Assembly: GCF_003386165.1 (NCBI RefSeq)
Contig: NZ_QRDV01000002.1
Coordinates: 472,936 to 536,935 of the forward strand
DNA: 64,000 bases
From: Winogradskyella eximia
GTDB taxonomy: Bacteria; Bacteroidota; Bacteroidia; Flavobacteriales; Flavobacteriaceae
Direction: 5' to 3'
The notes beneath the pieces are model-generated. The model was not told the origin of the DNA. It made no database searches and saw nothing but the letters and a program-made list of their open reading frames with translations. The position numbers and the translations under genes are program-made. Below, in pieces: positions 45,879-55,151 of the stretch; position 1 is the stretch's first letter; the number at the start of each line of letters is the position of its first letter.

Positions 45879-47069
45879 ATGACAAACAAATTTTTAACAT
45901 TGGTATTATTTATAAGTACTGCACTTTTTACAGGTTGTAGCAAAGATGATGATGGTACGTCAACACCTGTTACTGCTCCTTCCTCTGGTGGTATTATAGA
46001 CCCTGAAGTTGGAGGGTTTAATCAGGCTAATCGCGTGTATGTAGATTTAAGTACTGGTACACAAATCTCATCTCGTCGCGATTCATGGGAAATTGCTGTA
46101 TATAACGGCTCTCAAAATAGAGTTTATCTAAATAGCACATTATTGGTCTCTGCTGTAGAATTAGAAGGTATCAATGACATTACAACAGTTTCTGAAACAA
46201 CGACATTAACATCACCTGTAACGTTAAATGCGTTAGACCAAACTTTTACGCCAACCACAGTAACTGTTTCCACTGTTGCTGAGTTAATGCAAGGGCTTCC
46301 GATTGGTTATTATCAATACGGTGATTTAAGTGCTGGTATTTCTTTTACTGATAGTAAAGAAGGTGAATTAACAGGCACTGCGTTCGATGAAATTTCTACT
46401 ACAGATGGTAACAATAATGTTTACATTGTAAATTTAGGAAACGACATACCAGCAACAAACAATGGTACGCTAAATACTACTGGAGACCCAAGAGGTTTTA
46501 TGAAGGTAAGAGTTTTAACCGACGGAAGTAGTTATACTATTCAATACGCTCTACTGAGCAATACTGTTGATTATTCTGAAATCACGGTAACTAAAGATAG
46601 TAACTACAACCTTACTGCTGTAAGTTTAACAGATGGTCAAATTGTTAGCGTAGAACCAAAATCTTCAAATTGGGATATTGATTTTGGTGGTGTATTTTCT
46701 TATTACGGTTTACAAGGTACTATAGCTGCTGGATTAACTTATTCTGATTACACATTACATAACACACTTAGTGGTGTTGGTTTATATCAAATAACTATTG
46801 AAGATGATGCTACTCCAAGCTATACCAATTTCACCTTAGCTGATATTAATGAAACTAATTTTATATATAATGATCGTACTGTAGTCGGTAGCGGTTGGAG
46901 AAGTGTAGATTATTTGACAGGTGAAACTTCGGTAAGAGAAGATCGTTATTATATCGTAAAAGATACGGATAACAACTACTACAAATTAAGATTTACTGCT
47001 GTTGAAAGTGAAACAGGTGAAAGAGGTTACCCTCAATTTCAGTATGAATTATTAGTAAGTGACAACTAA
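45879..47069 (+). CDS. HmuY-family haem-binding lipoprotein
   Basis: 396 residues. A lipoprotein signal (FISTALFTGCS) is followed by an Asp-rich stalk and HmuY-like blocks (QANRVYVDLSTGTQISSRRDSWEIAVYNG, SNWDIDFGGVFSYYG and a final YYKLRFTAV..YPQFQYELL). HmuY proteins capture haem at the cell surface and pass it to a TonB receptor. This member is longer than classic HmuY and seems to have two beta-rich halves. It follows the receptor gene by 12 bp and is closed by a terminator. Confidence 0.82.
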   Translation: MTNKFLTLVLFISTALFTGCSKDDDGTSTPVTAPSSGGIIDPEVGGFNQANRVYVDLSTGTQISSRRDSWEIAVYNGSQNRVYLNSTLLVSAVELEGINDITTVSETTTLTSPVTLNALDQTFTPTTVTVSTVAELMQGLPIGYYQYGDLSAGISFTDSKEGELTGTAFDEISTTDGNNNVYIVNLGNDIPATNNGTLNTTGDPRGFMKVRVLTDGSSYTIQYALLSNTVDYSEITVTKDSNYNLTAVSLTDGQIVSVEPKSSNWDIDFGGVFSYYGLQGTIAAGLTYSDYTLHNTLSGVGLYQITIEDDATPSYTNFTLADINETNFIYNDRTVVGSGWRSVDYLTGETSVREDRYYIVKDTDNNYYKLRFTAVESETGERGYPQFQYELLVSDN

Positions 47070-47101
47070 TCAGTAATTTATAAAATAATCTAAATTTGAT
47101 T

Positions 47102-47136
47102 AAAAAAGTCCTTATTGAAAAATAAGGACTTTTTTT
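47102..47136. terminator. Terminator after the HmuY gene
   Basis: AAAAAAGTCCTTATT (47102-47116) and AATAAGGACTTTTTT (47121-47135) are perfectly paired around GAAA. Confidence 0.92.
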
Positions 47137-47200
47137 ATACTACTATGTAAAATATATATGATTTAATCATCTACCATTATTACACTAATAATTAATTTCA

Positions 47201-47704
47201 TCATTTTTTATAATGTGCTGGTGATTTTAGCAATTGTTTCAGAATTACAACAATAGCAAGTGTATAACACAAGGTCATTAATAAACCAGAAACCATAACC
47301 ACATACTTTACCCAAAGCATGCCTTTCCACAATAGGTAAAGTCCACCAAAGGTTAAGATTACAGAAACAAAAGGCTCTATTAATAAGAAGATTTTTAACT
47401 TATAATTAAGTCTTGTAGTCACCAAAATTAAGCCTGTAAGAAAGAAAATAATTGACATTGATAAAATATGTCCATGAACTAAAGTGAGCATTTCTTGTTC
47501 ACTTTTTTTAAATCTCATTACATCAGCTTCTTCATCGTCTTCATTCCCTAAGTATTGTTCTTCTATTCCATTTGGACGTGCTGAAGATGTTTCACCGACA
47601 AACAAAAGTCCGGTGTAAAAACCAACACTTAATACAATAACAAAAGCTGCAATAAGCAGCTTTAATTCCTTTGGAAATGTTTCAATGAGGCCATTTACTA
47701 TCAT
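47201..47704 (-). CDS. Small membrane protein in the porin operon
   Basis: 167 residues with four membrane helices (LLIAAFVIVLSVGFYTGLLFV; HGHILSMSIIFFLTGLILVT; FLLIEPFVSVILTFGGLYLLW; YVVMVSGLLMTLCYTLAIVVIL). A conserved-looking LVHGHILSM with a histidine inside the second helix could bind a haem or metal. The start codon overlaps the stop of the FMN-binding gene by one base. No family is recognised with confidence. Confidence 0.75.
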   Translation of the reverse strand: MIVNGLIETFPKELKLLIAAFVIVLSVGFYTGLLFVGETSSARPNGIEEQYLGNEDDEEADVMRFKKSEQEMLTLVHGHILSMSIIFFLTGLILVTTRLNYKLKIFLLIEPFVSVILTFGGLYLLWKGMLWVKYVVMVSGLLMTLCYTLAIVVILKQLLKSPAHYKK

Positions 47705-48225
47705 TATATGAGATCTTTAGCGCTTAATATTTTTAAGGACTTCATTAAATCATCCATAGCTTTTGTCATAGATCTTACTGAAATAGTTGCTCCAGAAATG
47801 GCATCGATATTATCACCATATCTAAACTCATCGTCCTTGGTTTTACCAATAAACTGTTTTAACCAACGTTTACTTCCTATTTCTCCTCCGTAATCTTCAC
47901 GATAAATTAAGACTTTCGTTTTAACAATAACTAAGTTAATATCTAACAGCACCAAGTAATCAAACTGATCTGTTTTACTTGGTGCTTTAGACACGTATGC
48001 ATATCCTAAAAGTTTAGTGTCTTTTTTAATTTCGAAAAAATTATCAGCACCAAATTTTGAAGGTAATTCTTTTGCAACATTAGAAGCTATTATTTTAGCA
48101 TCGAAAGAAAATGATTCTACAGAGTACGTTTTCTTTATTTCAGAATCTACTTTCTTTTGAATGTTTTTAGGCAATCCAAAAGCAAGAATAGATAGTACTA
48201 AAATGATAATGCTACTTAATTTCAT
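47704..48225 (-). CDS. FMN-binding domain protein, exported
   Basis: 173 residues with a signal peptide. The end of the protein carries DAISGATISVRSM, matching the (S/T)GATxS motif where FMN is attached covalently to threonine in NqrC/RnfG-type proteins. It probably carries electrons at the outer face of the inner membrane and may couple to the membrane protein encoded next. It is the second gene of the operon headed by the porin. Confidence 0.83.
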   Translation of the reverse strand: MKLSSIIILVLSILAFGLPKNIQKKVDSEIKKTYSVESFSFDAKIIASNVAKELPSKFGADNFFEIKKDTKLLGYAYVSKAPSKTDQFDYLVLLDINLVIVKTKVLIYREDYGGEIGSKRWLKQFIGKTKDDEFRYGDNIDAISGATISVRSMTKAMDDLMKSLKILSAKDLI

Positions 48226-48251
48226 ATTGCAATAGTATTAAATTGTTTTAA

Positions 48252-49409
48252 TTAGAACCAAACTCCTAAGCCAATATTTAATTGGTTAGGACTATCTTCA
48301 TCTGTTGCATCATTAAAAAATTGATAATCTGCTTTTACAACAGCTCCTGGTGCAATTTTATAGCTTAAACCAAATGTCCATTCATCTCTGTCGTAAGCAT
48401 CATTTTTTACTAACGCACCTTCAACAGAAGCATGTGTATCGTAATCAGAATAGCGTGCAAATGCAAATAATTGTTGTTCCTTGTTTTGTGGTAATAAATT
48501 ATAAGCACCTTCAACATACCAACCTTGTAATGCACTACCTAAATCGGCACTATTAAGTGTATTATAATCTTCGGTATCTGAAATACTGGCATGTATAAAT
48601 TGACCTCTTGCTGTAAAACGTTTGTAAGCATAACGTGCATCTAAGCCAATCATAGAAATACCAACACTAGTACCATTAATATCTTCAATTTCATCTTCGG
48701 CTTGTGTTCTCCCAAAATATCCAGACAATCCTAAGCGCAAACCTGGTAAGCCATAATAATCTAGTTTAGCAGCAAAGTTTGGTGAGTCTACTGTAGATTG
48801 AATTCCTTTTTGTCTTCCATTTCTTAATCCATTTGCTCCTCCTAAAACCTTAGAACCATTTACAGATTTAAAGCCATTAAAAATATAAGCTTGATAACGT
48901 AATGAAACATTATCTACACGACCTGCAACACCAAAACCAATCTCTCTCCAAGTGGTTGGCACAATACTCTTATCTATACTTGGTCTTTCAACTCCATTAA
49001 AAGTTGTTGGCTCATGATACTCATTCGTTATTCCCATAGGTACTAACATTAACCCACCTCTAAGGTTTACATTATCAGTTAAACTATATTGTACAAAGGC
49101 TTGCTCTACAAAAACTTCTTCTACATGTTCTAATTCAATTTCTGTAACAAATTGTACACGGTCGTTAAACTTATAACCAAAAAGTAATACTAAACGTTGT
49201 ACATCTAATTCTCCATTATCACCTTCTGGTTGGTTGTATGTAATCTCTCCATAACCACCAACTGTAACACCAGTATTGATATTTCCTGATAAAATACGCT
49301 GCGCTGCATTTTGTTGCGTTTGAGGATTAGTAGACAATGAATCTGGTACCGTTTGCGCATATGTAAAGGATGCAATTAAAAGGGTAAGACTAAGGGTAAT
49401 TTTCTTCAT
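48252..49409 (-). CDS. Outer-membrane porin-like beta-barrel protein
   Basis: 385 residues with a signal peptide (LSLTLLIASFTYAQ). The rest is beta-barrel in character: GGYGEITYNQPEGDNGELDVQRLVLLFGYKFND, EQAFVQYSLTDNVNLRGGLMLVPMG, AYNLLPQNKEQQLFAFARYSDYDTH and the terminal NQLNIGLGVWF ending in an aromatic residue. It resembles phosphate-selective porin O/P-like barrels. Its promoter and operator suggest iron-regulated expression. Confidence 0.82.
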   Translation of the reverse strand: MKKITLSLTLLIASFTYAQTVPDSLSTNPQTQQNAAQRILSGNINTGVTVGGYGEITYNQPEGDNGELDVQRLVLLFGYKFNDRVQFVTEIELEHVEEVFVEQAFVQYSLTDNVNLRGGLMLVPMGITNEYHEPTTFNGVERPSIDKSIVPTTWREIGFGVAGRVDNVSLRYQAYIFNGFKSVNGSKVLGGANGLRNGRQKGIQSTVDSPNFAAKLDYYGLPGLRLGLSGYFGRTQAEDEIEDINGTSVGISMIGLDARYAYKRFTARGQFIHASISDTEDYNTLNSADLGSALQGWYVEGAYNLLPQNKEQQLFAFARYSDYDTHASVEGALVKNDAYDRDEWTFGLSYKIAPGAVVKADYQFFNDATDEDSPNQLNIGLGVWF

Positions 49410-49457
49410 TAGTATTCTTATTTAGACTTGATATGAATTATTTTTCATTTTAAGCTG

Positions 49458-49487
49458 CAAATTTAAAACAGAATAGTAATTACACAA
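49458..49487 (-). promoter_or_regulatory. Promoter of the porin operon
   Basis: On the minus strand TAAATTTG (complement of 49458-49465) matches TAnnTTTG and TTG (complement of 49485-49487) lies 19 bp upstream, the standard Bacteroidota layout. The -33 TTG overlaps the edge of the palindrome at 49486-49518. Confidence 0.65.
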
Positions 49488-49518
49488 AGTTTATTTAGAT
49501 TAATTTTAAATAAACTTT
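49486..49518. promoter_or_regulatory. 33-bp perfect-arm palindromic operator upstream of the porin operon
   Basis: AAAGTTTATTTA (49486-49497) and TAAATAAACTTT (49507-49518) are exact reverse complements around a 9-base centre. It shares TTATTTAGA with the operator at 43669-43693. It abuts the -33 element, so it probably binds the same regulator, most likely Fur-like. Confidence 0.7.
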
Positions 49519-49612
49519 ATAGTAAAATATGATTTAAACCAAAGAATTTTAAGTCTTTAATCATTTAAAGTATAGAATTAGAAAAGAAAGAATTACACCT
49601 AAGAATTTACGA

Positions 49613-50476
49613 CTAATGATATTCAGTAAAAATCTTAGTCGCTTCATTATAAGAGCTCTCAAAACACATAGCATTAAGATTATGTGCTTTTTTCTGCGTA
49701 AAGTAAGACAACATTTTTTCCGTTGGCATATTGCCAGTAAGATCATCCTTTGCCATTGGGCAACCACCAAAACCTTGAATAGCTCCATCAAAACGTCGGC
49801 AACCTGCTTTGTAGGCTGCGTCAATTTTTTCAAACCATGTGGTTGGTGTGGTATGTAAATGTGCACCAAATTCGATATTTGAGTACGAAGGAATTAAATT
49901 AGAAAATAAGTAATCAATATTTTCGGGATCCGAACTACCAATAGTATCGCTTAGCGACAATATCTTCACTCCCATTTTAGATAAACGTTCTGTCCACTCA
50001 CCTACAATATCTACATTCCAAGGATCTCCATAAGGATTACCGAATCCCATAGAAATATAAACTACAACTTCTTTACTGTTTTTGTCTGCAATCTCTAGTA
50101 TTTCAGATAGAGTAACTACAGATTGTGCTATCGTTTTATGCGTATTACGCATTTGAAAGTTTTCTGAAATTGAAAATGGAAAACCTAAATAATCGATTTC
50201 TTTGTGCACAGAGGCATCACTAGCTCCTCTTGTATTGGCTATAATAGCAAGTAATTTACTTTCGGTTTTACTTAAATCGAGCTGCGCTAAAACTTCTGCC
50301 GTATCAACCATTTGTGGAATCGCTTTTGGTGATACAAAACTTCCAAAATCAATAGTATCAAAACCAACACGAAGTAAAGATTGAATGTATTGCACCTTCT
50401 TTGCAGTAGGTATAAAATCCTTAATGCCTTGCATAGCATCTCTTGGACATTCTATAATTTTAACGGCTTTATTCAT
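49613..50476 (-). CDS. Hydroxymethylglutaryl-CoA lyase
   Basis: 287 residues, TIM-barrel of the HMGL-like family. ECPRDAMQGI at the N-terminus (substrate and metal contact), GAHLHTTP (metal-binding His-x-His) and GFGGCPMAKDDLTGNMPTE (active-site cysteine loop) are all present. It cleaves HMG-CoA to acetyl-CoA and acetoacetate in leucine breakdown. No other leucine-pathway gene is adjacent. Confidence 0.92.
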   Translation of the reverse strand: MNKAVKIIECPRDAMQGIKDFIPTAKKVQYIQSLLRVGFDTIDFGSFVSPKAIPQMVDTAEVLAQLDLSKTESKLLAIIANTRGASDASVHKEIDYLGFPFSISENFQMRNTHKTIAQSVVTLSEILEIADKNSKEVVVYISMGFGNPYGDPWNVDIVGEWTERLSKMGVKILSLSDTIGSSDPENIDYLFSNLIPSYSNIEFGAHLHTTPTTWFEKIDAAYKAGCRRFDGAIQGFGGCPMAKDDLTGNMPTEKMLSYFTQKKAHNLNAMCFESSYNEATKIFTEYH

Positions 50477-50514
50477 TGGTTCAAATATAAGAGTTACTCA
50501 ATCGATTTCAAACT

Positions 50515-51132
50515 TTAAAGTAATATGAAAATCGCAATCCCAATAAAAACTACAATTTGAAGCCATTTTAAAACCAACCCAGAGTTCTTATGTTTTAACG
50601 TATATGTTTTTATGTTTCCGGCAAGTAACGCTAGAGTAGAAAAAATAATAAAAGACACAAACATAAAAATGCCTCCTAAAATATAAAACTGAATTACAGT
50701 ATTCATGGTGTTACTAAACAAAAAGCCCGGAAAGAATGCCAAAAAGAAAATAGCAACTTTTGGGTTAAGAACATTCATGAAAAAACCTTGAACAAATAAT
50801 TGCTTCAAACTTTTCTTAGGAAGAACATCTGAATTTAAACTAATATTAGCATCAGATTTATATACTTTATAGGCAAGAAAGAGAAGATAAAAAGCACCTA
50901 AAAGTTTTATACCAAAGTATAAATTTTCATTAGCACTAATAATTGCTGAAACTCCAAAAGCTAGCAAGGTGGTGTGCACTATACAACCTGTAATTAATCC
51001 GCAAACGGTTGCCAATCCATAAGATTTTCCGTTGCTAATACTTTGTACTAAAACATAAATATTATCTGGTCCTGGCGAAATTGCCAAAACTGATGTTGCT
51101 AATGCGAATGATATGAGGATGTCGTAATTCAA
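50515..51132 (-). CDS. LysE family amino-acid exporter
   Basis: 205 residues with six hydrophobic segments. The family motif at the start of helix 1 (ATSVLAISPGPDNIYVL) and GFFMNVLNPKVAIFFLAFFPGF are clear. The family exports amino acids or derivatives (lysine, threonine, homoserine lactones); the substrate here is unknown. It lies 46 bp downstream of pyrD on the same strand. Confidence 0.9.
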   Translation of the reverse strand: MNYDILISFALATSVLAISPGPDNIYVLVQSISNGKSYGLATVCGLITGCIVHTTLLAFGVSAIISANENLYFGIKLLGAFYLLFLAYKVYKSDANISLNSDVLPKKSLKQLFVQGFFMNVLNPKVAIFFLAFFPGFLFSNTMNTVIQFYILGGIFMFVSFIIFSTLALLAGNIKTYTLKHKNSGLVLKWLQIVVFIGIAIFILL

Positions 51133-51178
51133 ATCAATGGATTAAAGTTTTCAAATTACACAAATGCTTACTCATACA

Positions 51179-52207
51179 TTACTTCAACAACGCCTTATTT
51201 ATGCGTTTTATTAAAGATGGACCTTCATAAATAAAACCTGTATATACCTGTACTAAATCAGCACCTGCTGCAATCTTTTCTAAAGCGTCTTCTGCAGAAT
51301 GAATACCTCCTACTCCAATAATTGGGAATGCTTTATTGCTTTTATCAGCCAAATATTGAATTACTTTAGTAGACTTCTCCTTAATTGGTTGTCCGCTTAA
51401 ACCTCCATTGCCTATTTCTGTAAGTCGTGCATCGCTTGTTTTTAAACCCCTTCTGTCAATAGATGTATTGCTAGCAATAACACCATCGAGGTTAGTCTCA
51501 GCAATGAGTTCTATTATTTCATCTAACTGCACATCATTTAAATCTGGAGCGATTTTAAGCAGAATAGGTTTTTGTTTATTAAATGTAGTATTGGCTTTTT
51601 GAACGCTAGAAATTAACTCTAATAAATAATTTTTATCGTTTAATTTAGCATGACTTCCTACATTAGGACAACTTACGTTCAGTACAAAATAATCTACATA
51701 AGGATGCAAGGCATTAAAACATACTAGATAATCCTTAGTATAATCTTCAGGAAGTGTTTGTGTGTTTTTACCAATGTTTCCGCCAATAATTAATTGCCCT
51801 TTATTCTTTTTAAGTTGTGTAATGGCAGCTTCTAAACCTTCATTATTAAAACCCATTCGGTTAATAATACCTTTATCCGCTTTTAATCTAAACAAACGTT
51901 GTTTTGGGTTACCTTCTTGAGCCTTAGGTGTTATAGTTCCTATTTCTATAAAACCAAAACCAAAATTTGCTAAGTCATTATACAACACCGCATTTTTATC
52001 AAAACCCGCTGCTAAACCTACAGGGTTTTTAAATTTTAAACCAAACAACTCTCGTTCAAGTCTTTTATCATTTATAACATATAAAGATTTAAATAGACTT
52101 TTAACGCCCGGAATAACTGATAAATTCCGAATTAAAGAAAAGGTAAAATAATGTACTTTTTCTGGGTCGAAGAGAAATAAAATGGGTCTAATGATAGCTT
52201 TATACAT
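51179..52207 (-). CDS. pyrD: Dihydroorotate dehydrogenase (quinone), class 2
   Basis: 342 residues. The N-terminal membrane-association helices ([17 protein letters not shown]) mark class 2. FMN and substrate motifs: [46 protein letters not shown] with the catalytic serine, and [27 protein letters not shown]. It oxidises dihydroorotate with menaquinone at the inner membrane in pyrimidine synthesis. Confidence 0.96.
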   Translation of the reverse strand: MYKAIIRPILFLFDPEKVHYFTFSLIRNLSVIPGVKSLFKSLYVINDKRLERELFGLKFKNPVGLAAGFDKNAVLYNDLANFGFGFIEIGTITPKAQEGNPKQRLFRLKADKGIINRMGFNNEGLEAAITQLKKNKGQLIIGGNIGKNTQTLPEDYTKDYLVCFNALHPYVDYFVLNVSCPNVGSHAKLNDKNYLLELISSVQKANTTFNKQKPILLKIAPDLNDVQLDEIIELIAETNLDGVIASNTSIDRRGLKTSDARLTEIGNGGLSGQPIKEKSTKVIQYLADKSNKAFPIIGVGGIHSAEDALEKIAAGADLVQVYTGFIYEGPSLIKRINKALLK

Positions 52208-52311
52208 GGCACAGATTTAGCAATGCAAAAATACACATCTCTTCTGTATTAAAGAAGTATTAATTTTATCAGAAACTGTTCATTATCATTTTTAATACTT
52301 TGTAATTTGAT

Positions 52312-52319
52312 TAACTTTG
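52312..52319 (+). promoter_or_regulatory. -7 promoter box of the universal stress protein gene
   Basis: TAACTTTG matches TAnnTTTG, 25 bp before the ATG. No clear TTG is seen at the expected upstream distance. Confidence 0.45.
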
Positions 52320-52344
52320 AAGTCGTAACTAAAAATAAATTATT

Positions 52345-53175
52345 ATGAAAAAAATTATAATTCCTGTCGATTTTTCAAAACATTCAGAATATGCTCTAGA
52401 AACAGCTGCAGATTTAGCTAAGCTACACAATGCTGAGTTAGTTGTTATGCATATGTTAGAATTGTCTGAATCTATATATACAACCTCTAGTTCTCAAAAA
52501 AGTGAAGAAACTGCATTTATGCTAATGGTTGCTAATAAAAAGTTCGAAAGCTTTTTAGACCAACCTTATTTAGAAGGTATTGATGTAACTCCAGTAATTA
52601 AACATCATAAAGTATTAAAAGAAGTATCTAAAGCGGCAAAAGAATTAGATGCAGACCTTATTGTAATTGGTTCTCGTGGACATAGCGAACATGATGGTAT
52701 TTTTACAGGTTCTAATACTGAAAAAGTTGTTAGATATAGTGAAACTCCTGTTTTAGTCGTAAAATCTAAACCAGATACTGTAGACTTTAATAACATAGTT
52801 TTAGCCACAGATTTTATTGAAGAAAGTATTCCTGCTGTAAAAAATGCACTAGAAACTTTACAAAAATTAAGTAAGAAAGTGACTTTACTTCATATCAATC
52901 TGCCAAATTTAGGTTTTTTAAGTACTGATGAAATTGATGAAAAAATTGAAACGTTTTTAGAATTATCACATTTAAAACAAACTGAAATTAACATTGCTCG
53001 TATTGCAGACCATAGTGTAGAAGATGGTGTTTTAAGTTATGCTATAAAGCAAAAAGCTAATGCTGTCGCTATGATTACACATGGTAGAAAAGGATTAAGT
53101 CATTTCTTTGGTGGTAGCCTTTCTGAAGATATCGTTAACCATAGTAAACTACCTGTTATTACTTTTAAACTTTAA
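52345..53175 (+). CDS. Universal stress protein, tandem UspA domains
   Basis: 276 residues made of two UspA domains. The first starts KKIIIPVDFSKHSEYALETA and ends with the ATP-binding loop GSRGHSEHDGIFTGSNTEKVVRYSETPVLVVK. The second starts NNIVLATDFIEESIPAV and ends THGRKGLSHFFGGSLSEDIVNHSKLPVITF. It is cytoplasmic and probably binds ATP. It is followed 21 bp later by pepT. Confidence 0.92.
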   Translation: MKKIIIPVDFSKHSEYALETAADLAKLHNAELVVMHMLELSESIYTTSSSQKSEETAFMLMVANKKFESFLDQPYLEGIDVTPVIKHHKVLKEVSKAAKELDADLIVIGSRGHSEHDGIFTGSNTEKVVRYSETPVLVVKSKPDTVDFNNIVLATDFIEESIPAVKNALETLQKLSKKVTLLHINLPNLGFLSTDEIDEKIETFLELSHLKQTEINIARIADHSVEDGVLSYAIKQKANAVAMITHGRKGLSHFFGGSLSEDIVNHSKLPVITFKL

Positions 53176-53196
53176 TAATTTATTAAAAACAATTTC

Positions 53197-54426
53197 ATGC
53201 AAAATATTATTGAGCGCTTTATTGGCTATGTAACGATAGATACAGAATCTGACCCAAATTCTGAAACTACTCCGAGCACAAAAAAGCAATGGGATTTGGC
53301 TAATAAATTAGTTGACGAGTTAAAGGAAATTGGTTTAAGTGATGTTACTATTGATAATAATGCCTATATCATGGCAACCTTGCCAAGCAACGTAGACCAT
53401 AAGGTACCAACTATTGGTTTTATTTCTCATTTTGATACGTCTCCAGATTTCACAGGAGCTAATGTTAAACCTCAAATTGTAAAAGATTATGATGGCAAAG
53501 ACATTGTATTAAATGCAGATGAAAACATTGTTTTATCTCCAGATTATTTTGAAGATTTACTAATGTATAAAGGTCAAACTTTAATTACAACCGATGGTAC
53601 TACTCTATTGGGAGCAGATGACAAAGCCGGAATCACCGAAATTGTTACTGCAATGGAATATCTTATTAACCATCCTGAAATAAAACATGGAACCATAAGA
53701 ATTGGTTTTACTCCAGACGAAGAAATTGGCAGAGGAGCTCACAAATTTGATGTTAAAAAATTTGATGCAGACTGGGCTTACACAATGGATGGTAGCCAAG
53801 TTGGAGAATTAGAGTATGAAAACTTTAATGCTGCTGGAGCAAAAATTACTGTAAAAGGAAAAATTGTACATCCTGGTTATGCTAAAGGAAAAATGGTAAA
53901 TTCTATGTACTATGCTTCAGAATTTATTAATGTTTTGCCACGATTAGAAACACCAGAACATACAGAAGGTTACGAAGGCTTTTTCCATTTACATAATATT
54001 GAAGGTGTTGTAGATGAAACCGTACTTCAGTATATAATTAGAGACCACGACAAAGACAAGTTTGAAGCTCGTAAAGCTTTAATGCAAAAAATTGTTGAGG
54101 ATTTAAACACAAAATATGAAAGTGAAGTGTTTAAGCTTGAGTTAAAGGATCAATACTTCAACATGAAAGAAAAAGTGGAACCTGTAATGCATATTGTAGA
54201 CATTGCAGAAGAAGCTATGAAAGCTGTTGGTATAACTCCATTAATTAAAGCTATAAGAGGAGGAACAGATGGTTCTCAACTATCTTATATGGGTTTACCT
54301 TGTCCTAATATTTTTGCTGGAGGTCATAATTTTCATGGTCGTTACGAATATGTACCAGTAGAAAGTATGCAAAAAGCAGTAGAAGTCATTTGTAAAATTG
54401 CTGAATTAACGGCTGAAAAAAAATAG
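53197..54426 (+). CDS. pepT: Peptidase T (tripeptidase)
   Basis: 409 residues, M20 metallopeptidase. Zinc and active-site motifs: [46 protein letters not shown] and [12 protein letters not shown]. The dimerisation domain lies in the middle. It removes the N-terminal residue of tripeptides in the cytoplasm. It is probably co-transcribed with the stress protein gene and followed by a terminator. Confidence 0.95.
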   Translation: MQNIIERFIGYVTIDTESDPNSETTPSTKKQWDLANKLVDELKEIGLSDVTIDNNAYIMATLPSNVDHKVPTIGFISHFDTSPDFTGANVKPQIVKDYDGKDIVLNADENIVLSPDYFEDLLMYKGQTLITTDGTTLLGADDKAGITEIVTAMEYLINHPEIKHGTIRIGFTPDEEIGRGAHKFDVKKFDADWAYTMDGSQVGELEYENFNAAGAKITVKGKIVHPGYAKGKMVNSMYYASEFINVLPRLETPEHTEGYEGFFHLHNIEGVVDETVLQYIIRDHDKDKFEARKALMQKIVEDLNTKYESEVFKLELKDQYFNMKEKVEPVMHIVDIAEEAMKAVGITPLIKAIRGGTDGSQLSYMGLPCPNIFAGGHNFHGRYEYVPVESMQKAVEVICKIAELTAEKK

Positions 54427-54461
54427 ATTCAGTTTATAAACTCAGCATAATAAATTACAAT

Positions 54462-54502
54462 ATAAGCAGTAAACTATGTCATTTAGTTTACTGCTTATTT
54501 TT
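54462..54502 (+). terminator. Terminator after pepT
   Basis: ATAAGCAGTAAACTA (54462-54476) pairs perfectly with TAGTTTACTGCTTAT (54484-54498) around a 7-base loop, followed by a T run. Confidence 0.92.
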
Positions 54503-54545
54503 TATGTTTAATTTTAAAGTTATTATTCTTTAATCAATAAAAAAT

Positions 54546-54911
54546 ATGAGTACTACTCCAGAACACGATGCACGTGTAGCTAAACTAACATTCGCTTCAG
54601 TTTATCCTCACTACATTACTAAAGTTGAAAAAAAAGGCAGAACTAAAACAGAGTTACACCAAGTCATTACGTGGTTAACTGGATTTGACGAAGCTAAGCT
54701 TCAAAAACTTATTGAAGATAAAGCTACCTTTAAAACCTTCTTTGAAAAAGCAAATTTAAATCCAAATGCACATCTCATTACTGGAGTTATCTGCGGTTAT
54801 AGGATAGAAAATATAAACACAAAATTAACACGAGAAGTACGATATTTAGATAAATTGGTAGACGAATTGGCTAAAGGACGTAAAATAGAAAAGATACTAC
54901 GATCAGCATAA
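54546..54911 (+). CDS. DUF2200 domain protein
   Basis: 121 residues, soluble. FASVYPHYITKVEKKGRTKTELHQVITWLTG and LITGVICGYRIENI with NTKLTREVRYLDKLVDELAKGR cover the DUF2200 family over its full length. The function is unknown. It is a single gene between two terminators or long gaps. The 240-bp gap after it holds nothing I can name apart from a promoter box for the next gene. Confidence 0.88.
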   Translation: MSTTPEHDARVAKLTFASVYPHYITKVEKKGRTKTELHQVITWLTGFDEAKLQKLIEDKATFKTFFEKANLNPNAHLITGVICGYRIENINTKLTREVRYLDKLVDELAKGRKIEKILRSA

Positions 54912-55070
54912 AATAAATATTAAAACTAGTGATAATTTTAAATATCCAAGGGTTTTAAAGCTTAACTAAAATAGCACAGCCACCGTTAGTTACAGATATA
55001 AAGTGTTTAATGTTTGTTGTTTTTTCTTTAAGACATGCACTACAATATTTAATTACGCGCCTTATTATAT

Positions 55071-55078
55071 TATATTTG
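55071..55078 (+). promoter_or_regulatory. -7 promoter box of the SDR gene
   Basis: TATATTTG matches TAnnTTTG and lies 73 bp before the ATG at 55152, implying an untranslated leader of about 65 bases. Confidence 0.45.
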
Positions 55079-55151
55079 TTAAAACAAAACTATTTCGTCT
55101 CTAACGCATGTGGTGATGATACTTTATCTACTCTATTAATAAAAGAATAAC

